Source of the DNA: Acidimicrobiia bacterium
Lineage (GTDB): Bacteria; Actinomycetota; Acidimicrobiia; Acidimicrobiales; Bin134
Length of the DNA stretch: 64,000 bases
Reading direction: 5' to 3'
Assembly (NCBI GenBank): GCA_022822905.1
Contig: JAJDYE010000017.1
Coordinates: forward strand, 1 to 64,000
Shown here: one piece after another, positions 9,205-16,550 of the stretch
How positions within the stretch are numbered: position 1 is the stretch's first letter
Layout: every line of letters starts with the position of its first letter
Made by a program: the position numbers and the translations under genes
The notes under the pieces: generated by a model
Seen by the model: the letters and a program-made list of their open reading frames with translations, nothing else
Databases searched by the model: none
Told to the model about the DNA's origin: nothing

Positions 9205-10184
9205 CCCCCGGCGGCAGGGCCGGCATCGGGCCCGAGCTTGGCCCGCAGATCGTCTTCGACGGCCTTGATCAGCTCCCCGGCGTGCTGGTCGCGCAGCTCG
9301 GCCAATGTCGGCGCTCCGACGGCCGCCTCGGCGTCCCACTCGTCGGCGAAACGGCCTGAGGTGATGTCCTCCACCAGTTCCTTCATGGTGGTGGCCACGT
9401 CCACATGGTCGAACCGACCTCGCCGCGAGAGCTGGCCGTACTGGCTGGCCGGGGAGTGGTGCTCGAGTTGGGCCACGAAGCCCTCCTCCCGCAGTAGCCG
9501 GTAATTGCGCTCTACCTCCCCGGAGTAGAACAACTCGGTGGTGATGGCCTCCAGCGGGATGCCCAGCTCCAGCATCACCAACACGAAGTTGGTGTTCACA
9601 TGGGTTAGCACCGGCGACAGCAACTGCTCCACCGCCAGGTCGAGTACCGCCTCTTGGTGGGGCGTCATGGCGATAGCGCCTTGGCGGAGTCCGCCGATGC
9701 CCTTGGCCACCGCCAGCATTCGGGCCTCAGCGGTGCCGGTGGCGTCGCGGTGTACCCCCACCGCAGTGATGAACCCGACCCCTTCTTCGTAGCAGCGCCG
9801 CACCTCGGGGCCCAGCATCCGAGGGGCAACCATGGCGAGGTCGCCGTCGGGAGTGAACCGGTCGAAGGCCAGGGTGTAGCCGCTGGCCACGATGGTGAGC
9901 GCTTCGGGACGAGGGGCGAGGCCCAAACTGGGGATGGAGTCGTCGGGAATCAGCACGCAGATGACATCGGCCGACGAGGCGTCAGCGATGTCTCCGGCGT
10001 CGAATCCGTCGGCGATAGCCTGCTCGCGGGTCTCGTCGGCTCGCACATGGACCGACACCGACAGCCCCGAATCGCGCAGATTGAGCGCCCACGGCCTTCC
10101 CTGGTTGCCGTAGCCCACCACAGCCACCTGCTGGTCGGCCAGGACGGCGAGATCAGCATCTTTCTCGTAGAAAAAATCGGTCAT
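9201..10184 (-). CDS. Ketol-acid reductoisomerase-like NAD(P)-binding protein
   Basis: The 327-aa product has an N-terminal Rossmann motif VVGYGNQGRPWALNLRDSG (GYGNQG at 24-29), as in IlvC, and the C-terminal helical domain of class I enzymes. Compared with IlvC, catalytic Asp and Glu are kept (D182, E186 in LDLAVEQ) and one C-terminal Glu is kept (E217). The second C-terminal Glu position is Ser221, and the conserved His of the FAHGF motif reads ASGY. It is therefore probably not the branched-chain amino-acid enzyme but a divergent paralogue with another substrate. No ilvB or ilvN genes are adjacent. It is coupled to the MFS exporter downstream. Confidence 0.8.
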   Translation of the reverse strand: MTDFFYEKDADLAVLADQQVAVVGYGNQGRPWALNLRDSGLSVSVHVRADETREQAIADGFDAGDIADASSADVICVLIPDDSIPSLGLAPRPEALTIVASGYTLAFDRFTPDGDLAMVAPRMLGPEVRRCYEEGVGFITAVGVHRDATGTAEARMLAVAKGIGGLRQGAIAMTPHQEAVLDLAVEQLLSPVLTHVNTNFVLVMLELGIPLEAITTELFYSGEVERNYRLLREEGFVAQLEHHSPASQYGQLSRRGRFDHVDVATTMKELVEDITSGRFADEWDAEAAVGAPTLAELRDQHAGELIKAVEDDLRAKLGPDAGPAAGG

Positions 10185-10261
10185 CGCCCTACTCTCCCAA
10201 ATCGGCGGTGGATCAGCCGAGGCGAGCCTTCGTCTTCGTCGGTCTTGTGCCAGTATTTGGC

Positions 10262-11509
10262 ATGAACGCCACTGCGTCTTCGGTCGTTCCGCTGGAGCCT
10301 CGGACGATCATCGATCCTCAGGTTTGGGCCAATCCCTATCCGCTCTACGAACGACTGCGCCGGGAGCATCCGGTGTGGTTGGTGCCGGGGCTCGACATGG
10401 CCTTTGTGGCCACCCACGAGCTCATTGTGGACGCCCTCCGTCGGATCGACGACTTCTCCAACCACCTCGACGTGTTGCTGGCCACCGGCGACGACGGCAA
10501 TCCCGTGCTGTTCCGCACCGACGAGTTCGGCGAGGGCACCACCACCCTGGCCACCGCCGATCCTCCTGAGCACACCGTTCATCGGAGCGTGGTGTTTCCC
10601 GAGCTGGTGGCTCGCCGTATGGAAGCCATGCGAGCTGAGATCGAGACTTTCGTCGACGAGCAGTTCGCGGCGGCCCATTCGCAGGGCACCAGGGTTGAGT
10701 GGGCCAACACCGTGGCCCATCCCGTTCCCGCTCGGGTCATTGGGCGTCTGATCGGACTGCCCGATGAAAGCTGGCCCGATGTGATGGATTGGGCCCTCCA
10801 GGGCGGGCGGCTGTTGGCCGGCTTCCACACGCGAGAAACCATGAACGCCATCTCCCAGGACAACTCCCACTCGAGCCGCTTCTTGTACGCCAAGCTCGCC
10901 GAAGCCGGCAACAACCCGGGTGACGATCTGCTCGGAGTGTGCGCCAAGGCAATGGCCAACGGTGACATCAGCAGGGGCGAAGCCATAGGCACACTCACGG
11001 TGCTCCTCGGCGCAGGCGGGGAGTCCACAGCATCGCTCATCGGCAACGCGGTGCGAATGCTGGCCGATGATCCCGCCCTCCAAGAACAGATCCGGGCTGA
11101 CCACAGCCTTTTGGAGAACTTCATCGAGGAGGCCGTGAGGCTGGAGTCGCCGTTTAGGGGCCACTATCGCCAGGTCAAGCGCGATTGCGAACTAGGTGGC
11201 GTGACCCTCAAGGGCGGCACCACCGTCTTTCTGCTGTGGTCGTCGGCCAATCGGGACCCTGCCGAGTTCGACCGACCCGGCGAGGTGGTGTTGGACCGCC
11301 GGATCCCCCGCAGCCACCTGTCCTTCGGCCGGGGCATTCACCACTGCGTGGGCGCTCCGCTGGCCCGACTGGAGACCCTCTGCTCGCTAGGGCGTCTGCT
11401 GCAAGACACTTCGTGGTTCAGTGTGGCCGACGACGACTCACCTCGTTGGGAGAAGAGCATGTTCGTGCGCCGCCACGAATACCTGCCCCTAGACGTGACC
11501 TGGAATTAG
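10262..11509 (+). CDS. Cytochrome P450
   Basis: The 415-aa soluble bacterial P450 has the I-helix motif LGAGGESTAS (usual A-G-x-[DE]-T), the K-helix ExxR (EAVRLESPFR) and the haem-binding loop FGRGIHHCVG with Cys362 as the thiolate ligand. The start at MNATASSV is chosen because the upstream extension (ATG at 10208) overlaps the divergent promoter region. It would hydroxylate a hydrophobic substrate using ferredoxin electrons; no ferredoxin or reductase gene is adjacent. It is convergent with the sterol-methyltransferase-like gene, but a common pathway cannot be read from the sequence. The CYP family was not assigned. Confidence 0.92.
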   Translation: MNATASSVVPLEPRTIIDPQVWANPYPLYERLRREHPVWLVPGLDMAFVATHELIVDALRRIDDFSNHLDVLLATGDDGNPVLFRTDEFGEGTTTLATADPPEHTVHRSVVFPELVARRMEAMRAEIETFVDEQFAAAHSQGTRVEWANTVAHPVPARVIGRLIGLPDESWPDVMDWALQGGRLLAGFHTRETMNAISQDNSHSSRFLYAKLAEAGNNPGDDLLGVCAKAMANGDISRGEAIGTLTVLLGAGGESTASLIGNAVRMLADDPALQEQIRADHSLLENFIEEAVRLESPFRGHYRQVKRDCELGGVTLKGGTTVFLLWSSANRDPAEFDRPGEVVLDRRIPRSHLSFGRGIHHCVGAPLARLETLCSLGRLLQDTSWFSVADDDSPRWEKSMFVRRHEYLPLDVTWN

Positions 11510-11540
11510 TGAGCGGCCAATAGCGCGATCAAAGCGCCGC

Positions 11541-12605
11541 TCAAAGGGGTTTGCGGGCTAAAAAGCAGTACAGGGGCGAAAAGATGCCGGTTTTGCCTCC
11601 CGCGACATAGGCATTGGCGGTGCGGTCCATACGCCTGACTACCTCCGCGGTGCCCTTGGGAAAGATCCTGACCAATTCAGCCGTCTTGGTTAATCCGACC
11701 AGCGTCTTTCGGCCCAGTGGTGTCCTGCGCAGGGCGTTGCCAAGAGTATTGCGTTGACTGGCCATCGGCTGATACCACGGAGTGGTCAGACCATCCTCAC
11801 CAACGGCGTGGTCCCTTGCCTCAAGTATCTCAAATCCCACTGCTTCGAGGGCTCTGTCCACCTCGCCCATGGTCGCGATCTCATTGAGCGCGATGCCGTG
11901 CCTCAGTTCTTCCTTGATCCCCTGGTGCCGGTCGTTGTCAGGATCGAACTCGTCAGTCATGCACATTTCCTGACCCCACAGGAGGGCTCCGGGCTTCAGC
12001 ACACGGAAGATCTCAGCAAATGCGCCCTCCTTGTCGGGTGCATGGCACGTCGACTCAATGGCGTATCCCCGGTCGAAGGTGCCATCGGCGATGGCGCCCA
12101 TGTCCATGAAGCTGCACGATAGGTACTCAACCATGTGGTCGAGCCCGGCCGCAGCATTCAACGACTTCGCCTTGTTTAGCTGGTACTCGCTGCTGTTGAC
12201 TCCGACAACCTTGACTCCGGCGTCGCGGATGACCTGGCGCATCGGACCGCCGACCCCACAGCCGACATCGATCACCTTCATGCCTTCTTGCAACTCCAGC
12301 TTGGAGATCATCAGGCGTTGATGACGGAGCTTTGATTGCTCCAGGCTCTCCTGGGGAGACAGCGGCGCAAAGTGAAGTGATTCACCCCAACCGAACACCA
12401 TTACCTCGGTGAAAAGGTCGTAGTACTCCTTGACGGTATCGGCGTGGTCGTAGTCTGTCGTGTCTGCATCACCCGATGACGCTCTGCCCGTCCATCCGTC
12501 GAATTGCTGTATCCGGCTGCGGGCGTCTGTACCTGAGTACGCGTCTTTCAACCCGACGGACAGCTTGTGGAACTGCCTCAACTGCTTGGTTATCGGGTCC
12601 TGCAT
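11541..12605 (-). CDS. Sterol C24-methyltransferase-like SAM methyltransferase
   Basis: The 354-aa product matches the Erg6/SMT family along its whole length, not just in the SAM fold. Region I reads VFGWGESLHF (yeast YEYGWGSSFHF) and the SAM motif reads IDVGCGVGGPMR. The signature AIESTCHAPDKEG corresponds to AIEATCHAP, followed by RVLKPG. The family C-terminus is present too: TPWYQPM, then GGKTGIFSPLYCFLARKP (yeast GGKSKLFTPMMLFVARKP). Cyclopropane synthases and UbiE-type enzymes lack the STCHAP and GGK..F.P elements. It would transfer methyl to the C24 alkene of a sterol side chain. No squalene epoxidase or oxidosqualene cyclase is in the window, so the substrate source is unknown. The first Tyr of region I is not conserved. 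Confidence 0.85.
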   Translation of the reverse strand: MQDPITKQLRQFHKLSVGLKDAYSGTDARSRIQQFDGWTGRASSGDADTTDYDHADTVKEYYDLFTEVMVFGWGESLHFAPLSPQESLEQSKLRHQRLMISKLELQEGMKVIDVGCGVGGPMRQVIRDAGVKVVGVNSSEYQLNKAKSLNAAAGLDHMVEYLSCSFMDMGAIADGTFDRGYAIESTCHAPDKEGAFAEIFRVLKPGALLWGQEMCMTDEFDPDNDRHQGIKEELRHGIALNEIATMGEVDRALEAVGFEILEARDHAVGEDGLTTPWYQPMASQRNTLGNALRRTPLGRKTLVGLTKTAELVRIFPKGTAEVVRRMDRTANAYVAGGKTGIFSPLYCFLARKPL

Positions 12606-12717
12606 TCCCTACCCAACTAGAAACTCGTAGGCTGAGCGTGGCACTGCAATCAGCCCGCTTCGTCGGGTCACCGTAGCCGAACAAGCCGACTGCTCCCCAA
12701 GCGCAGCGCCAGCGGGG

Positions 12718-13509
12718 ATGACCAGTAGTGTTCCGTGTGTGAGCGATCTCTCCGGCCGGACCGGCGGTGCGCTGGTCACCGGGGGCAGCGGCGGCATCGG
12801 CGCGGCCATCTGCGAGATGCTGGCCCAGCGGGGCTGTTCGGTGGCGTTCACCTATCGAACGAACTCTGAGGCGGCCGAGGCAGTGGCGGCTTCGGTAAGG
12901 GAGGCCGGCGTGGATGCCCACATCGGGAACCCGGCCCTGGAAGACCCCGATGAGCTCCGGGCATTCGCCGACGAGGCGGCCGATCGGCTCGACGGGCTGC
13001 ACACGGTGGTGAGCGCAGCTGGTCCCCATGTGCCTCAGATGTACTTGTCGCAGACCGACCCCGACCTATTCGCCCGCCAGATCGACGCCGACGTGGTGGG
13101 CGCATTCAACCTGACAGTGGCCGTGCTCCCCCATTTGCGGGCAGTCGGCGGCAACATCGTGTACGTGACCACCGCGGCCACCACCGTGTTCCCCAAACGC
13201 GACGCCCTGTCGTCGATCCCCAAGGGCGCAGTGGAGTCTTTGATGCGGGCGGTGGCCGTGGAGGAAGGTCGATTCGGAGTGCGGGCCAACTGCGTGGGGC
13301 CGGGAATGCTGGAAGACGGCATGGCCGCCCGGCTCATGGCCGATGGTGACTTGGACGACCGAGCCTTGGAGGTGGCCCGCACCAACATCCCACTGGGCCG
13401 ATTCGGCAAGGCGGTGGACATCGCCGAGGCCGCCTGCTTTTTGGCCTCTGACGCGGCCAACTACATCAGCGGCCAAAAGCTCGACATCGACGGCGCGTTC
13501 ACCATCTGA
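12718..13509 (+). CDS. Short-chain dehydrogenase/reductase family protein with degenerate active site
   Basis: This 263-aa Rossmann protein has TGGSGGIG at 21-28 (NADP-type glycine motif), AAGPH in place of NNAG, and the C-terminal SDR block (NCVGPGML..., ASDAANYISGQKLDIDGA). The catalytic YxxxK is missing its Tyr: Lys169 is present but the Tyr position is Ser165, and the catalytic Ser region reads TTAATT. Redox catalysis of the usual type is doubtful. A GTG at 12739 (VSDLSGRTGG) is an equally plausible start and would give 256 aa. Transcribed divergently from the methyltransferase gene. Confidence 0.85.
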   Translation: MTSSVPCVSDLSGRTGGALVTGGSGGIGAAICEMLAQRGCSVAFTYRTNSEAAEAVAASVREAGVDAHIGNPALEDPDELRAFADEAADRLDGLHTVVSAAGPHVPQMYLSQTDPDLFARQIDADVVGAFNLTVAVLPHLRAVGGNIVYVTTAATTVFPKRDALSSIPKGAVESLMRAVAVEEGRFGVRANCVGPGMLEDGMAARLMADGDLDDRALEVARTNIPLGRFGKAVDIAEAACFLASDAANYISGQKLDIDGAFTI

Positions 13510-13519
13510 TACCTCGCGC

Positions 13520-14341
13520 CTAGTCCCACTCCTCCACCGTGACCCGGTGCATGAGGCGGCGCTCCGCGTAGTCGGGGACGGCGAAGTGCTGGACGGCGCG
13601 ATTGTCCCAGAAGGCGATGGAATCGGCAGCCCAGCGGAAGCGGCACTGGAACTCGGGGGAGCGCACATGGTTCAACAAGAACGGCAACAGCACATCGCTT
13701 TCGGCCTCGGTTACCCCCACCAGGCGGGTGGTGAAGTTGCTGTTCACGAACAGGGTCCGCCGCCCGGTCTCGGGGTGGACTCGCACCACCGGTCGGATCA
13801 GCTCCGGGTACTCGGCTTGCATCGGCTCCAAGTGCTCTTTCGCGAAACCCTCGTCGATCGCCCGGGTGAGGGTGTAGGTGAGGTCGTGGGCCGCTTCGAG
13901 GCCGTCGATCAGCGCCCGCATCGGCTCTGACAGCGCCTCATAGGCCTTGTACATGTTGGCGAAACAGGTGTCGCCGCCCACCTCGGGCAACTCCACCGCT
14001 CGGAGGACGGAACCGAGCGGCGGGTTGGGCATGTAGGTGTTGTCGCTGTGCCAGCGTGCGGCCAGTCCGCCCACCGGGGCGATCTGATCGAGCACCGTGA
14101 TGGCCGGATGGGTGTCCAGCTTGGGGCCGAACGGGGCCACGTTGATGGGGCCGAATCGCTGGGCGAAGGCCAAATGCTGGTCGGGGGTGATGGGTTGGTC
14201 GCGAAAGAACACCACCAGATGGTCGAGCAGCGCCTGGCGGATGGCGGCCACCGTGGGGTTGTCGAGTTGTTCCCGCAAATCCACCCCGAAGATCTCGGCC
14301 CCGATGTCAGAGGTAAGCGGGCGGATGTCCAGGGTGGCCAC
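13520..14341 (-). CDS. TauD/TfdA-family 2-oxoglutarate/Fe(II) dioxygenase
   Basis: The 273-aa product starts at GTG 14341, four bases after the MarR stop codon. The iron-binding facial triad is visible: H98-x-D100 in RWHSDNTY and H252 in AVQHFAV. The 2-oxoglutarate-binding Arg follows in the ERRLMHRV segment, where family members have the conserved R. The N-terminal IGAEIFGVDL and the FFRDQPITPDQH blocks are typical of TauD, TfdA and related hydroxylases of sulfonates, herbicides or carnitine-like acids. Co-transcription with a MarR regulator suggests induction by an aromatic or acidic substrate, which is not identifiable here. Confidence 0.9.
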   Translation of the reverse strand: MATLDIRPLTSDIGAEIFGVDLREQLDNPTVAAIRQALLDHLVVFFRDQPITPDQHLAFAQRFGPINVAPFGPKLDTHPAITVLDQIAPVGGLAARWHSDNTYMPNPPLGSVLRAVELPEVGGDTCFANMYKAYEALSEPMRALIDGLEAAHDLTYTLTRAIDEGFAKEHLEPMQAEYPELIRPVVRVHPETGRRTLFVNSNFTTRLVGVTEAESDVLLPFLLNHVRSPEFQCRFRWAADSIAFWDNRAVQHFAVPDYAERRLMHRVTVEEWD

Positions 14342-14345
14342 CGGA

Positions 14346-14849
14346 TTACTCGTCTTGCTCGGCGAAATCTCCGGCGTCTTTTCGGAGGGTGCGGATGGCA
14401 TTGTCCAACGCGCCCAAGGTTTGAGCCGACAGGCCGGCCAGGCCGAACTCGATGTCGGCCAAAGCGTCGGCCGCCTTGGCCACCACCCGGCGTCCCTCGT
14501 CGGAAATCTCGGCCAGCACGGTGCGACGGTCATCGGCGTGGGGTACTCGTCGAACCAGCCCGTCGCGCTCAAGGCGGTCGATGGCGTTGGTGACACTGGT
14601 GGGGTGGACCATCAGTCGATTGCCCATCTTCCCCAGCGGAAGTGAGCCGCGCCGAGAGAAATGGAGCAGGGCCAGCGCCTCGAATCGGGAGAAGGTCAGG
14701 TCGAACGGGGCCAGGGCTTCATTGATCCGTCCGATCACCAGCTGGTTGGCCCGAGTGATCGACGTGGCCGCCGACATGGCATCGATAGCCCGCCATTCGT
14801 TGGCTTCCCAGTTTCGCCGGGCCTCGCTGATGGGGTCGAAAGGCAGCAT
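14346..14849 (-). CDS. MarR-family transcriptional regulator
   Basis: The 167-aa product has the winged-helix arrangement of MarR: LTFSRFEALALLHFSRRGSLPLGKMGNRLMVHPTSVTNAIDRLERDGLVRR is the HTH, followed by the wing PHADDRRTVLAEIS. The DDRR motif in the wing is diagnostic. It is the first gene of a two-gene unit with the dioxygenase and likely represses it and itself. A TAGAGT -10 hexamer (14864-14859) lies 9 nt before the ATG, so the mRNA is probably leaderless. Confidence 0.92.
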   Translation of the reverse strand: MLPFDPISEARRNWEANEWRAIDAMSAATSITRANQLVIGRINEALAPFDLTFSRFEALALLHFSRRGSLPLGKMGNRLMVHPTSVTNAIDRLERDGLVRRVPHADDRRTVLAEISDEGRRVVAKAADALADIEFGLAGLSAQTLGALDNAIRTLRKDAGDFAEQDE

Positions 14850-14926
14850 CCCACCGTCACTCTAGGTGACGACCGCTCGGCCCACCTTGGTCGGCGGGCG
14901 ATCCATCCACCAGCCTCCCCAATGGT

Positions 14927-14932
14927 TACTCT
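14927..14932 (+). promoter_or_regulatory. -10 hexamer of first ABM gene
   Basis: TACTCT fits TANNNT and lies 31 nt before the ATG of the ABM-domain gene at 14964; a GAGGAGA ribosome site follows. The same arrangement (TACGCT, 32 nt, GAGGAGA) precedes the paralogue at 16551, so the promoter was copied with the gene. No convincing -35 is visible. Confidence 0.4.
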
Positions 14933-14963
14933 GTAGCCGCTCGCCCCACCGTGAGGAGACCTC

Positions 14964-15263
14964 ATGATCGTTGTCGCCGGATCCGTTTCCGTCCCTGCTG
15001 AGAACTCTGAGGCGTTCATGTCTGCCGCTGCCGACGTCTCTGCCGCGTCGCGCACCCTGGACGGCAACATCGACTACTGCATCTCGGTGCAGTCGCCTGG
15101 CGTTTTTCGGTTTTTGGAGATATGGGATACCGAGGAAGCCATGATGGCTCAATTCGCCGCCCCCCCTTTCGGTGCGTTCCAGGCCGCAGTCAGCAAGCTG
15201 GGCATGGCCGGGATGGACGGCAAGAAATACGAAATCTCCTCAGTCGCCCCGCTGTTCGGATAG
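14964..15263 (+). CDS. Antibiotic-biosynthesis-monooxygenase (ABM) domain protein, copy 1
   Basis: The 99-aa protein has the small ferredoxin-like alpha/beta fold of the ABM/YgiN family: an MIVVAGSVSVPAE strand, a helix with A..S...DGNIDYC, then FRFLEIWDTEEAM and a C-terminal KKYEIS strand. Family members are dimeric quinol or polyketide monooxygenases acting without cofactor, or structural homologues. The ribosome site is GAGGAGA, 6 nt upstream. It has a close paralogue at 16551, on the other side of the RCC1-like gene, with about two thirds of residues identical including the entire C-terminus (MDGKKYE.SSV.PLFG). Confidence 0.8.
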   Translation: MIVVAGSVSVPAENSEAFMSAAADVSAASRTLDGNIDYCISVQSPGVFRFLEIWDTEEAMMAQFAAPPFGAFQAAVSKLGMAGMDGKKYEISSVAPLFG

Positions 15264-15285
15264 CGCGGGGGATGGCCTCTACGCG

Positions 15286-15317
15286 TTGACTTGGCCGGGG
15301 GGGGGGGGGGGTACATT
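15286..15317 (+). promoter_or_regulatory. Promoter with a 15-G tract in the spacer (candidate phase-variable promoter)
   Basis: The -35 TTGACT (15286-15291) and -10 TACATT (15312-15317) are separated by 20 nt, of which 15297-15311 is an uninterrupted run of 15 G. The -10 is 8 nt before the ATG at 15326, as in other leaderless promoters of this window. A 17-nt spacer would need G12. Slippage of a G run between -35 and -10 is the known switching mechanism of Neisseria porA. Whether the tract varies here is inference, and homopolymer sequencing or assembly error must be excluded. Confidence 0.55.
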
Positions 15318-15325
15318 GGCCTGTC

Positions 15326-16432
15326 ATGCACAAGAAGTACTTGGTAATTGTGGTCGCACTGGTCATCAGCGCAGTCGCCGCTGTCGGAGGGACAGCGGCG
15401 GCCCAAAGCTCAGGAGGCATCTCCTCCCAGGACATCGCAGCGCGCGACCAGCTCATCGCCAACCAGGAGAACCTCCTGAACACCTACCGCTGCCTGTTCA
15501 ACACCGACACAGCCGCCGTGCCCGGCGGCTGCCCTGATCCCGACACCATCACCCCCGCCGCCGCCCCCCAAAACCCCACCCAAAACGACCTCGACATCAG
15601 AGACCAACTAATCCAAAACCAAGAAGCACTCCTGAACACCTACCGCTGCCAACACAACATCGACACCCAACTCGTCCCCGGCGGCTGCCCCACAACAAAC
15701 ACCGACCCGCCCGAACCCGACAACACCGCCGCGGTCCGGTACACCGCCATCGCAGCAGGCGGTGGGCATTCGTGCGCCATCGCCGAAGACCGCACCATCA
15801 CCTGCTGGGGATTCAACAGTGATGGCCAGGCGGACGCGCCCGCAGGCGCCTACACCGCCATCGCAGCAGGCGATTGGTATTCGTGCGCCATCGCCGAAGA
15901 CCGCACCATCACCTGCTGGGGAGACAGCAGTTATGGCCGGTTGGACGCGCCCGCAGGCGCCTACACCGCCATCGCAGCAGGCGGTGGGCGTTCGTGCGCC
16001 ATCGCCGAAGACCGCACCATCACCTGCTGGGGACCCAGTGGTAATGAACGGTTGGACCCGCCCGCAGGCGCCTACACCGCCATCTCCTCAACAGGCGGTG
16101 GGTATTCGTGCGCCATCGCCGAAGACCGCACCATCACCTGCTGGGGACCCAGTGCTTATGACCAGTTTGACCCGCCCGCAGGCACCTACACCGCCATCTC
16201 AGCAGGCACTGACTATTCGTGCGCCATCGCCGAAGACCGCACCATCACCTGCTGGGGATTCAGTGGTAATGATGGCCGGTTGGACGCTCCCGCAGGCGCC
16301 TACACCGCCATCGCAGCAGGCGGTGGGCATTCGTGCGCCATCGCCGAAGACCGCACCATTACCTGCTGGGGACGCCATTTTGAAGGCCAGTTGGACGCGC
16401 CCGGAGGCACCTACACGGCAGCTCGTTCCTAG
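15326..16432 (+). CDS. Secreted RCC1-like tandem-repeat protein
   Basis: The 368-aa product has a signal peptide (residues 1-26, cleavage after AAA/Q). It then has two copies of a 30-residue Cys-containing unit (41-70 and 93-122: DQLI.NQE.LLNTYRC...DT..VPGGCP). From residue 139 come six repeats of 37-38 residues with the core SCAIAEDRTITCWG...GQ.DAPAG, plus the start of a seventh. The WG...G.. pattern is that of RCC1/beta-propeller repeats, each with two Cys. It probably folds as a surface or secreted propeller that binds a partner; no enzymatic motif is visible. Expression may be switched by the G tract in its promoter. Confidence 0.85.
   Translation: MHKKYLVIVVALVISAVAAVGGTAAAQSSGGISSQDIAARDQLIANQENLLNTYRCLFNTDTAAVPGGCPDPDTITPAAAPQNPTQNDLDIRDQLIQNQEALLNTYRCQHNIDTQLVPGGCPTTNTDPPEPDNTAAVRYTAIAAGGGHSCAIAEDRTITCWGFNSDGQADAPAGAYTAIAAGDWYSCAIAEDRTITCWGDSSYGRLDAPAGAYTAIAAGGGRSCAIAEDRTITCWGPSGNERLDPPAGAYTAISSTGGGYSCAIAEDRTITCWGPSAYDQFDPPAGTYTAISAGTDYSCAIAEDRTITCWGFSGNDGRLDAPAGAYTAIAAGGGHSCAIAEDRTITCWGRHFEGQLDAPGGTYTAARS
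15740..16411 (+). repeat. Six in-frame 111/114-bp tandem repeats
   Basis: Units begin with TACACCGCCATC at 15740, 15851, 15962, 16073, 16187 and 16301, with a partial unit at 16412, so periods are 111, 111, 111, 114, 114 and 111 bp. The first 70 bp of each unit are nearly identical, while the roughly 15 codons after CWG vary. All unit lengths are multiples of three, so unit gain or loss would keep the frame. The array codes for the RCC1-like repeats. Confidence 0.9.
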
Positions 16433-16512
16433 AGCTTAGGGGCCACAAGGCATAAGCGGGCTGCGACTGCGCAGCCCATCGGCCCGATCCCAGGATCCAG
16501 GCCTCCGGTGGC

Positions 16513-16518
16513 TACGCT
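16513..16518 (+). promoter_or_regulatory. -10 hexamer of second ABM gene
   Basis: TACGCT fits TANNNT and lies 32 nt upstream of the ATG at 16551. The surrounding sequence (GCCTCC before, GAGGAGA ribosome site after) matches the region upstream of the paralogue at 14964. Confidence 0.4.
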
Positions 16519-16550
16519 GTGAGCGCTCATAACCACTCTGAGGAGATCCC

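Noticed and set aside
9201-10184. True branched-chain amino acid IlvC
   Set aside because: Two conserved catalytic positions are replaced and no ilv genes are adjacent.
11541-12605. Methyltransferase as cyclopropane fatty acid synthase or UbiE-like enzyme
   Set aside because: The TCHAP and C-terminal GGK..F.P elements are specific to the sterol methyltransferase family.
15740-16411. Regularly spaced repeats that look like a CRISPR array
   Set aside because: Units are 111/114 bp, in frame and encode RCC1-like protein repeats; there are no spacers of unrelated sequence and no cas genes.
15762-16439. 225-codon frame in the second frame of the repeat protein
   Set aside because: Its Pro/Ser repeats simply mirror the 111-bp units; it has no ribosome site and no signal of its own.
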